The position numbers and the translations under genes are program-made. DNA of 64,000 nucleotides from Streptomyces sp. NRRL S-31 (GTDB lineage Bacteria > Actinomycetota > Actinomycetes > Streptomycetales > Streptomycetaceae): the NCBI RefSeq assembly GCF_000718775.1, contig NZ_JOCB01000038.1:1-64000 (forward strand), read 5' to 3'. The notes below the pieces were generated by a model. The model was not told the DNA's origin. It saw only the letters and a program-made list of their open reading frames with translations, and ran no database searches. Of this stretch, positions 54,969-64,000 are shown in pieces. Position 1 is the stretch's first letter. The number at the start of each line of letters is the position of its first letter.

Positions 54969-56540
54969 ATGTCCTTTCCCCTGCTGACAGCGACGGCGGT
55001 GCTCCCGGCCCTCGGGGCCGTCGCCACGGCCGCCGTACCGGCCGCCCGGCGCACCGCCGCCAAGTGGCTGGCGCTGGTCGTCTCGCTCGCCACGCTCGCC
55101 CTGGCGGTCACCGTCCTGGTCCGCTTCGACCCGGACGGCGCCCGCTACCAACTCACCGAGAACCACGCCTGGATCGCGGACTTCGGGGTCAGGTACGAGC
55201 TGGGCGTCGACGGCATCGGGGTGGCGCTGCTCGCGCTGACCGCCCTGCTGATGCCGTTCATCATCCTCGCCGGCTGGCACGACGCCGACCCGCTGGAGAC
55301 CGGCAGCCGCCGCTGGCGGCCCACGCAGGGCTTCTTCGCGCTGATCCTGGCGGTCGAGGCGATGGTGATCATCTCCTTCGAGGCCACCGACGTCTTCCTC
55401 TTCTACATCTTCTTCGAAGCCATGCTCATCCCGATGTACTTCCTCATCGGCGGCTTCGGGGACCGTGCCCACGAGCACGGCGAGGAGACCGCGGCCACCC
55501 AGCGGTCGTACGCCGCGGTGAAGTTCCTCCTCTACAACCTCGCCGGCGGCCTGATCATGCTGGCCGCGGTGATCGGCCTCTACGTGGTCGCCGGGAACTT
55601 CAGCCTCCAGCAGATCGCCGAGGCCCGCGCGAACGGCTCCCTGCACATGGCGACCGGCACCGAACGCTGGCTGTTCCTCGGGTTCTTCTTCGCCTTCGCG
55701 GTGAAGGCGCCGCTGTGGCCGCTGCACACCTGGCTGCCCAACGCCATGCAGGAGTCCACCGCACCGGTCGCCGTCCTCATCACCGCGGTCGTCGACAAGG
55801 TGGGCACGTTCGCGATGCTCCGCTTCTGCCTCCAGCTGTTCCCGGAGGCCAGCAAGTGGGCGACGCCCGTGATCCTCGTCCTGGCGCTCATCAGCATCGT
55901 CTACGGCGCGTTGCTCGCCGTCGGCCAGCGGGACATCAAGCGCCTGGTGGCCTACGCGTCGATCTCGCACTTCGGCTTCATCATCATGGGCGTGTTCGCG
56001 ATGACCAGCCAGGGCCAGTCCGGCGCCACGCTGTACATGGTCAACCACGGCATCTCCACCGCCGCGCTGATGCTGGTCGCCGGCTTCCTCATCTCCCGGC
56101 GCGGCTCGCGGCTCATCGCCGACTACGGCGGTGTGCAGAAGGTCGCCCCGGTGCTCGCCGGCACCTTCCTGATCGGCGGCCTCGCCACCCTCTCCCTGCC
56201 GGGCCTCGCACCGTTCGTGAGCGAGTTCCTGGTGCTGGTCGGCACCTTCACGCGCTATCCGGTGATCGGCGTCATCGCCACCTTCGGCATCGTCCTCGCC
56301 GCGCTCTACACCCTGGTGCTGTACCAGCGGACGATGACGGGCCCGGTGAAGCCCGAGGTGTCGGCGATGCCCGACCTCCGGGTGCGGGAGCTGGTGGTGG
56401 TCGCCCCGCTGATCGTGCTGCTGATCTTCCTGGGCGTCTACCCGAAGCCCGTCACGGACATCGTCAACCCGGCGGTCAGGCAGACCATGTCGGACGTACA
56501 CAAGACGGACCCCAAGCCCGAGGTGGAGGCGGCCAAGTGA
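54969..56540 (+). CDS. nuoM: NADH-quinone oxidoreductase subunit M
   Basis: A 523-residue antiporter-like subunit of about 14 helices. FYIFFEAMLIPMYFLIG, KAPLWPLHTWLPNAMQEST and SHFGFIIMGVFAMT are characteristic. ATG at 54969 is six bases after nuoL; the stop overlaps the nuoN GTG. Confidence 0.96.
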   Translation: MSFPLLTATAVLPALGAVATAAVPAARRTAAKWLALVVSLATLALAVTVLVRFDPDGARYQLTENHAWIADFGVRYELGVDGIGVALLALTALLMPFIILAGWHDADPLETGSRRWRPTQGFFALILAVEAMVIISFEATDVFLFYIFFEAMLIPMYFLIGGFGDRAHEHGEETAATQRSYAAVKFLLYNLAGGLIMLAAVIGLYVVAGNFSLQQIAEARANGSLHMATGTERWLFLGFFFAFAVKAPLWPLHTWLPNAMQESTAPVAVLITAVVDKVGTFAMLRFCLQLFPEASKWATPVILVLALISIVYGALLAVGQRDIKRLVAYASISHFGFIIMGVFAMTSQGQSGATLYMVNHGISTAALMLVAGFLISRRGSRLIADYGGVQKVAPVLAGTFLIGGLATLSLPGLAPFVSEFLVLVGTFTRYPVIGVIATFGIVLAALYTLVLYQRTMTGPVKPEVSAMPDLRVRELVVVAPLIVLLIFLGVYPKPVTDIVNPAVRQTMSDVHKTDPKPEVEAAK

Positions 56541-58186
56541 GCGCAACAGCCGTCCACAGCCTGTGGACAACCGCGGCCGAACCGATCTCGAAGATCGACG
56601 CGCCGAAGATCGAATACGGACAATTGTCGCCGACACTGATCGTGATCGGCGCCGCGCTGGTCGGGGTGCTCATCGAGGCGTTCGTGCCGCGCAGGTCCCG
56701 TTACTACGCGCAGGTGTTCGTGTCCCTCGTGGCCCTGTGCGCCGCGTTCGCCGCGGTCGTCGCCCTCGCGGCCGGCGGGTTCGGCACCACGAAGGCGCAC
56801 ATCGCGGCCATGGGCGCGATCGCGGTCGACGGCCCGGCCCTCTTCCTCCAGGGCACGATCCTGCTGGCCGGCCTCGTCGGCCTGTTCACCTTCGCCGAGC
56901 GCCGCCTGGACCCGGCCGCGCACGGCAACCGGGTCGACTCCTTCGCCGCGCAGGCCGCCGCCGTACCCGGCGGCGACACCGAGAAGGCGGCGGTCAAGGC
57001 CGGTTTCACCACCACCGAGGTCTTCCCGCTCCTGCTCTTCGCGATCGGCGGCATGCTGATCTTCCCGTCGGCCAACGACCTGCTGACGCTGTTCGTGGCC
57101 CTGGAGGTCCTCTCCCTCCCGCTCTACCTGCTGTGCGCGCTGGCCCGCCGCAAGCGGCTCATGTCGCAGGAGGCCGCGGTCAAGTACTTCCTGCTGGGCG
57201 CGTTCGCCTCCGCGTTCACCCTGTTCGGCATCGCGCTGCTGTACGGCTACGCGGGCTCGGTGTCGTACGCGCGCATCGCCCAGGTCGTCGACGGCACCGT
57301 CACCGACGTCGACCCGGCCCTCGCCAACACCATGGGCAACGACGCGCTGCTCCTCGTCGGCGGCGCCCTGCTCGTCATGGGACTGCTGTTCAAGGTAGGC
57401 GCGGTGCCGTTCCACATGTGGACACCCGACGTCTACCAGGGCGCGCCCACCCCCGTGACCGGCTTCATGGCGGCGGCGACCAAGGTGGCGGCGTTCGGCG
57501 CGCTGCTGCGCCTGCTCTACGTCGTCCTGCCCGGGCTGCGCTGGGACTGGCGGCCGGTCATGTGGGCGGTGGCGATCATCACCATGCTGGGCGGTGCGAT
57601 CGTCGCCATCACGCAGACCGACATCAAGCGGCTGCTGGCGTACTCGTCCATCGCGCACGCCGGGTTCATCCTCGCCGGTGTCATCGCCACCTCGAAGGAC
57701 GGCGTGTCCTCCGTCCTCTTCTACCTGCTGGGCTACTCCTTCGTGACGATCGGCGCGTTCGCGGTGGTCACGCTGGTGCGGGACGCGGGCGGCGAGGCGA
57801 CCCACCTGTCGAAGTGGGCCGGGCTCGGCCGTCGCTCGCCCCTGGTGGCCGCGGTCTTCGCGATCTTCCTGCTGGCCTTCGCCGGCATCCCGCTGACCTC
57901 CGGGTTCGCCGGGAAGTTCGCCGTGTTCAAGGCGGCGGCCGACGGCGGCGCCGTCCCGCTGGTCGTGGTCGGTGTGATCTCCTCGGCGATCGCCGCGTTC
58001 TTCTACATCCGCGTGATCGTGCTGATGTTCTTCAGCGAGCCGAAGCCGGAAGGCCCGACCGTCGCCGTGCCGTCCCCGCTGACCATGCTGGCGATCGGCA
58101 TGGGCGTGGCGGTGACGCTCGTCCTCGGTGTGGCACCGCAGTACTTCCTCGACCTGGCGGGCCAGGCGGGAGTCTTCGTGCGCTGA
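56537..58186 (+). CDS. nuoN: NADH-quinone oxidoreductase subunit N
   Basis: A 549-residue antiporter-like subunit with about 14 helices; FKVGAVPFHMWTPDVYQGAP and ALEVLSLPLYLLCAL are typical. A non-membrane insert near residues 125-155 (RLDPAAHGNRVDSFAAQAA) is an addition common in actinobacteria. It closes the operon before a double hairpin. Confidence 0.96.
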   Translation: MSATAVHSLWTTAAEPISKIDAPKIEYGQLSPTLIVIGAALVGVLIEAFVPRRSRYYAQVFVSLVALCAAFAAVVALAAGGFGTTKAHIAAMGAIAVDGPALFLQGTILLAGLVGLFTFAERRLDPAAHGNRVDSFAAQAAAVPGGDTEKAAVKAGFTTTEVFPLLLFAIGGMLIFPSANDLLTLFVALEVLSLPLYLLCALARRKRLMSQEAAVKYFLLGAFASAFTLFGIALLYGYAGSVSYARIAQVVDGTVTDVDPALANTMGNDALLLVGGALLVMGLLFKVGAVPFHMWTPDVYQGAPTPVTGFMAAATKVAAFGALLRLLYVVLPGLRWDWRPVMWAVAIITMLGGAIVAITQTDIKRLLAYSSIAHAGFILAGVIATSKDGVSSVLFYLLGYSFVTIGAFAVVTLVRDAGGEATHLSKWAGLGRRSPLVAAVFAIFLLAFAGIPLTSGFAGKFAVFKAAADGGAVPLVVVGVISSAIAAFFYIRVIVLMFFSEPKPEGPTVAVPSPLTMLAIGMGVAVTLVLGVAPQYFLDLAGQAGVFVR

Positions 58187-58201
58187 CGCCGCTCCCACGA
58201 C

Positions 58202-58244
58202 GCCGCTGCCCGGCACCCTGCCGACGAGGGTGCCGGGCAGCGGC
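58202..58244. terminator. nuo operon terminator
   Basis: Eighteen-base perfect arms (58202-58219 and 58227-58244, built on GCCGCTGCCCGGCACCCT) enclose a seven-base loop, 15 bp past the nuoN stop. Confidence 0.85.
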
Positions 58245-58294
58245 GTACGCCCGGAGCCCGCTGACTAGGGTGCCGGGCAGCGGCGTACGCCCGG
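58227..58294 (+). repeat. 28-bp direct repeat including the terminator arm
   Basis: The segment starting AGGGTGCCGGGCAGCGGC is present at 58227-58254 and again at 58267-58294. The second copy could also pair with the first arm, giving an alternative larger hairpin. Confidence 0.8.
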
Positions 58295-58469
58295 GACCGC
58301 GGCCGGGACGGGCCCCCGCTCGTCACTCCGCGTCACCGGATCGCGGCACCGGACGGAGCCCCGCCGACCGGGTGAACCTGTGGACAACTCCGGGGCTGTC
58401 GGTCCGGCCCCCTATCGTGGAGGCAGCGGTCGAGAGACGACACACGGGGGACCGGCGGGGGACAGGACG

Positions 58470-60464
<1,995 letters not shown>

Positions 60465-60567
60465 CCCCACCGTGCGCGGCCCGGCCGGCCCGGGCGCGGT
60501 GCGGGGCTCACGACCCCCGCGCCGCGCAGGCCCGGCCGCCGGCGGCCGCGCCGGCCGTGGCGGGCGC

Positions 60568-61506
60568 TCAGGACAGGGCCGTCAGGCCCGGGGCGAAGGT
60601 GATCAGCAGGGGCAGCAGCGGGACCAGCGCGGCCACCGTCGTGGTCAGGGCCCGGTGCCGGCGCAGCAGCCGGGGCGGCGGTGCCAGCAGGCGGTCGACG
60701 CGCTCGCCCAGCAGGTGGCGGCTGGAGTCGCAGGACAGGACGCCCCGGTGCTGGTTCAGCTCGATCAGGGCGAGGGCCGTGGTGAGGTGCCCGCAGCGCC
60801 GGGACGCCGTGTCGTCGGCGGCCAGCTCGACCAGGCGGTGCGTCTGGTCGCAGAAGTGGGCGAAGAGCGGTACGCGCGGGAAGCCCGTGGCGAGCGCGGT
60901 GGACAGGTGCAGCAGCCAGTCGTGGTGGGCGCGGGCGTGTCCGCGCTCATGGGTGAGGACGGCGTCCAGCTGGAGGTCGGTGAGCCGGTGCAGCGCCCCC
61001 GTGGTGACGACCAGTTGGGGCGGGTGTCCGGGCATCCACCAGGCGTCCGGGTACTCGTCCTCCAGTACCAGCATCGGCCCGCGTGCCGCCGGCAGTCCGG
61101 CCGGCAGCTCGGGGGCGCGTTCGCGCAGCTGCGCCCGGGCCTGGCCACGGCTGCGGCGGGCCTCGACGAGCTCCCGGGCCAGCATCGCCGTCGTCCAGGC
61201 CGCCCCGCAGGCCAGCAGCACGGTGAGTGCCGCCGCCCACACCGGCGCGGTGGACAGGTCGTAGGCGGCGGTGACGGCGGGCGGCGCGGGGGCGAACACG
61301 TGGTCGCGGACGGTGTGGAACACGGCTGCCGCGCCCAGCACGAGAGCGGTCAGGCAGCACAGCAGGACGGTGGCGACCAGGCACTGCCACACCCACAGCG
61401 CGATCACGGGTTCCCGCTCGGTCCAGACGGCCCGGGTCAGCGCGCGCGGTGCCGGAACGGCGGCGGTCAGGGCGACGACGCTCAGCAGGAGCAGGCAAAC
61501 GGTCAT
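60568..61506 (-). CDS. M56-family (BlaR1-like) membrane metallopeptidase
   Basis: A 312-residue protein with four or five membrane helices and a central zinc-protease motif HERGHARAHHDW (HExxH type). VTTGALHRLTDLQLDAVL precedes it, and ELAADDTASR provides the third ligand. BlaR1 relatives sense beta-lactams or stress and cleave BlaI-type repressors. No penicillin-sensor domain and no BlaI gene are beside it here, at least up to the next gene. Confidence 0.83.
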   Translation of the reverse strand: MTVCLLLLSVVALTAAVPAPRALTRAVWTEREPVIALWVWQCLVATVLLCCLTALVLGAAAVFHTVRDHVFAPAPPAVTAAYDLSTAPVWAAALTVLLACGAAWTTAMLARELVEARRSRGQARAQLRERAPELPAGLPAARGPMLVLEDEYPDAWWMPGHPPQLVVTTGALHRLTDLQLDAVLTHERGHARAHHDWLLHLSTALATGFPRVPLFAHFCDQTHRLVELAADDTASRRCGHLTTALALIELNQHRGVLSCDSSRHLLGERVDRLLAPPPRLLRRHRALTTTVAALVPLLPLLITFAPGLTALS

Positions 61507-61729
61507 GCCGGGGCTCCGGTTCCTGGTCGGAGACGTGTGCGGGTGTCGGTGGTGCCGAACACGCCGCGCACGACCGCGTTCTCGCGGGGTGCGTGGTGCG
61601 TGTCCCCGCCAGTATGACGGGGACGGGCGCCGTGGGTTAAGGAGTCGGCGACGATCCGCGGTCGCCGGCCGGCCGCCGGGCGGGTGGCGGGTCCGCGCCC
61701 CTGGGCGGCCGGCCGGGGATGGCCGTGGA

Positions 61730-62947
61730 TCAGCCCGCGACCACCCGGCCGCTGACCTCGCCCAGGCCCACCCGGTGCCCGTCCGCGCCGGGCGCCCAGG
61801 CCGTCATGGTCACCACGTCCCCGTCCTCCAGGAACGTCCGCTTGCCGTCCGGGAGGTCGAGGGGGTCACGGCCGTTCCAGGTCAGTTCCAGGAGCGAGCC
61901 GCGCTGCCGTTCGGCCGGGCCGCTCACCGTGCCGGAGCCGTACAGGTCGCCGGTGCGCAGCGAGGCGCCGTTCACCGTCATATGGGCGAGTTGCTGGGCG
62001 GCGGTCCAGTACATGGTGGAGAACGGCGGCTCGGAGACCACATGGCCGTTGACGGCGACGGAGATACGCAGGTCGTAGCCGCCGGGTTCGCCGCCCGGAG
62101 CCGAGTCGTCCAGGTAGGGCAGCAGCGGGTGCGTGCGCTTCGGAGGTGCCACGCGCGCGTGTTCCAGTGCTTCGAGCGGGGTGATCCACGCCGACACCGA
62201 GGTCGCGAAGGACTTGCCGAGGAACGGGCCGAGGGGGACGTACTCCCAGGCTTGGATGTCCCGCGCGGACCAGTCGTTCAGCAGGCACAGTCCGAAGACG
62301 TGCTCCCGGAAGTCGCCGAGCGCGACCGGGCTGCCCAGTGCGGACGGCACGCCCACGACGAAGCCGACCTCGGCCTCGATGTCCAGCCGGACGGAAGGGC
62401 CGAAGACGGGTGCGGGGTCGGCCGGCCCCTTGCGCTGCCCGGACGGCCGTACGACGTCCGTGCCGGAGACGACGACGGTGCCGGAGCGGCCGTGGTAGCC
62501 GATGGGCAGGTGCTTCCAGTTGGGGGTGAGGGAGTCCGCGGCGTCCGGGCGGAAGATCCGGCCGACGTTGCGGGCGTGGTTCTCCGAGGCGTAGAAGTCG
62601 ACGTAGTCCGCGACTTCGAAGGGCAGGTGCGGGGTCACCTCGGACAGCGGGTGGAACAGCGGCTCGACGGTCTCGCGGTGCGCCGGGTCCGTGATCCAGG
62701 AGGTGACGGCGTGCCGTACCTCCGACCAGGTGGCCCGGCCGGCGGCCAGCAGCGGGTTGAGGGTGGTCCGGGCGAGCAGCGCCTGGTGGGGCGAGCCGAG
62801 CGCGGCGGCCGTGGCGCCCGCGTCGAGGACGTGGTTCCCGAGCCGGACGCCGATCCTCCGCTCCGTGCTGCCGGAGGGCGAGAACACGCCATAGGGGAGG
62901 TTGTGCGGGCCGAAGGGATCGCCCTCGGGGACGTCGAAGGGGGGCAT
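61730..62947 (-). CDS. Fumarylacetoacetase
   Basis: A 405-residue enzyme of the FAH family, last step of tyrosine and homogentisate breakdown (fumarylacetoacetate to fumarate and acetoacetate). VDFYASENHARNVGRIFRP, IGYHGRSGTVV, and the metal-binding LDIEAEVGFVVG with NDWSARDIQAWEYVPLGPF are diagnostic. ATG at 62947 has GAGG nine bases upstream; an ATG at 62968 would add seven residues. Confidence 0.93.
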   Translation of the reverse strand: MPPFDVPEGDPFGPHNLPYGVFSPSGSTERRIGVRLGNHVLDAGATAAALGSPHQALLARTTLNPLLAAGRATWSEVRHAVTSWITDPAHRETVEPLFHPLSEVTPHLPFEVADYVDFYASENHARNVGRIFRPDAADSLTPNWKHLPIGYHGRSGTVVVSGTDVVRPSGQRKGPADPAPVFGPSVRLDIEAEVGFVVGVPSALGSPVALGDFREHVFGLCLLNDWSARDIQAWEYVPLGPFLGKSFATSVSAWITPLEALEHARVAPPKRTHPLLPYLDDSAPGGEPGGYDLRISVAVNGHVVSEPPFSTMYWTAAQQLAHMTVNGASLRTGDLYGSGTVSGPAERQRGSLLELTWNGRDPLDLPDGKRTFLEDGDVVTMTAWAPGADGHRVGLGEVSGRVVAG

Positions 62948-63207
62948 GGGGTGCTGCCTCACTCTCATCCGGGCCATGCGTGGCGAAGCGTTCCATGTGG
63001 TCGCGCCACACGTTACGGCCGACATGCGTGTCATGGGCAGTGCCTCACGGCGGGCTGGACATGTTGTCCGGACGACGGCGGCGGAGCCCCGCACCGCCGG
63101 TGAACAAGCCACCGGGGCCGCGGCGGGCGGGACTTGGGGGCTCACGGCACGCAAGTGCGTGGAAACAGGGGTGAGTCGACGGGGCGTGGGGTCCGTATTC
63201 TCTGACC

Positions 63208-64000
63208 ATGGCACCCTCCCTGGCATATGCACTGATCGCCACCGACCTGGACGGGTCGCTGCTGCGTGGTGACGACACCGTCTCCGACCGGTCGCTCGCC
63301 GCGCTCGCGCGGGTGGCGCGGGCCGGTGCCCGGCACCTGGTGGTGACGGGCCGACCGGTCCCACGGGTGCGGCCCCTGCTCACGGACCTCGGCTGCACGG
63401 GGCTCGCGGTGTGCGGGCAGGGAGCGCAGCTCTACGACGCCGCGACCGGCCGTCTGCTGTGGTCGGAGCGGCTGGACCGGGAACTGGCGGAGACCGCGCT
63501 CGGCAAGATCGAGGCGGAGGTGGGGCAGGTGTACGCCGCGGTCGACCAGGACGGGGTGGACGGCCTCACGCTCATCGAGCCCGGCTATCTGATGCCCCAT
63601 CCGACGCTGCCCGCGGTGCGGGTGGACCGGCGTGCCGACCTGTGGGGCGCGCCCATCAGCAAGGTGCTGCTGCGGCACGCCGAACTGTCCGACGACGAGT
63701 TGGCGGCGGTGGCGCGCTCGGCGGTGGGCTCGCTGGCGACGGTCACGATGTCGGGTCCGGGCACCGTGGAACTCCAGCCGAGCGGGGTGACGAAGGCGAC
63801 CGGGCTGGCGCTCGCCGCCGAGCGGCTCGGGATCGGCGCCGAACGGGCCGTCGCCTTCGGCGACATGCCCAACGACATCCCGATGTTCGAGTGGGCCGGG
63901 TGGGGTGTCGCCATGGCCGACGCGCATCCGGAGCTCAAGGCGGTGGCCGACGAGATCACCTTGTCGAACGAGGACGACGGCATCGCCGTCGTCCTCGAGA
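63208..64000 (+). CDS. Cof-type HAD-superfamily phosphatase (cut by window end)
   Basis: At least 264 residues. The catalytic DxD is IATDLDGSLL near residue 12, and the third motif GDMPNDIPMFEWAG is near 215, with a C2 cap between. Such enzymes hydrolyse sugar or nucleotide phosphates. The frame is still open at 64000. ATG at 63208 is seven bases after the TATTC -10-like region, so leaderless initiation is possible. Confidence 0.88.
   Translation, partial: MAPSLAYALIATDLDGSLLRGDDTVSDRSLAALARVARAGARHLVVTGRPVPRVRPLLTDLGCTGLAVCGQGAQLYDAATGRLLWSERLDRELAETALGKIEAEVGQVYAAVDQDGVDGLTLIEPGYLMPHPTLPAVRVDRRADLWGAPISKVLLRHAELSDDELAAVARSAVGSLATVTMSGPGTVELQPSGVTKATGLALAAERLGIGAERAVAFGDMPNDIPMFEWAGWGVAMADAHPELKAVADEITLSNEDDGIAVVLE

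Overview
This window is high-GC actinobacterial chromosome, almost certainly from a Streptomyces. The genes show extreme third-position GC, frequent GTG starts and dense ATGA/GTGA overlaps. The content also fits: a futalosine menaquinone pathway, a 14-gene nuo operon, XRE/DUF397/ATP-binding regulatory sets, and a rare TTA (bldA-type) codon in an accessory gene. I saw no rRNA, tRNA, CRISPR array or intact insertion sequence.

Layout. 0-8 kb: hemL, a histidine phosphatase, a deacetylase-like lipoprotein, and a system II cytochrome c maturation operon (TlpA-like, CcdA, ResB, ResC). 8-10 kb: an SRPBCC protein and a free-standing condensation-domain protein. 10-15 kb: menaquinone genes (mqnL, mqnP, mqnM, an Lrp regulator, mqnE). 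15-20.5 kb: GNAT, DUF4229, TetR, a lipoprotein, a MaoC-type dehydratase and an acyl-CoA ligase. 20.5-27.6 kb is a regulatory and accessory stretch: an ATP-binding/XRE/DUF397 locus with three tandem DUF397 genes, a Ser/Thr kinase, a DUF2637 membrane protein, and azlCD with a divergent XRE-cupin regulator. 27.7-35.1 kb: cold-shock protein, mqnA, prepilin peptidase, mqnC, an amidohydrolase-like protein, menG, PASTA and GNAT proteins, and a geranylgeranyl-reductase-family flavoprotein.

35.1-40.4 kb looks like an accessory insert between conserved respiratory genes. It holds a compact minus-strand cassette: a radical SAM protein with an auxiliary cysteine cluster, then a 75-residue precursor-like peptide ending in a Cys-Ser-Cys tail, then a small-molecule-kinase-fold phosphotransferase. 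Around it are decayed genes: a frameshifted GntR regulator, a truncated ATP-binding protein, an XRE/TPR regulator split by one in-frame TAA, and a recombinase-like remnant. I read the cassette as a candidate ribosomally made, post-translationally modified peptide (RiPP) system of a type I do not recognise.

40.4-58.2 kb: an NlpC/P60 secreted hydrolase diverges from nuoA-nuoN (complex I), whose promoter region carries a Rex-type operator. 58.2-64 kb: recQ, an M56 metalloprotease, a fumarylacetoacetase and a HAD phosphatase cut by the window end.

The conserved genes share a respiratory theme: heme (hemL), cytochrome c maturation, menaquinone synthesis and tailoring, and NADH:menaquinone oxidoreductase. 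The mqnB and mqnD steps are not in this window.
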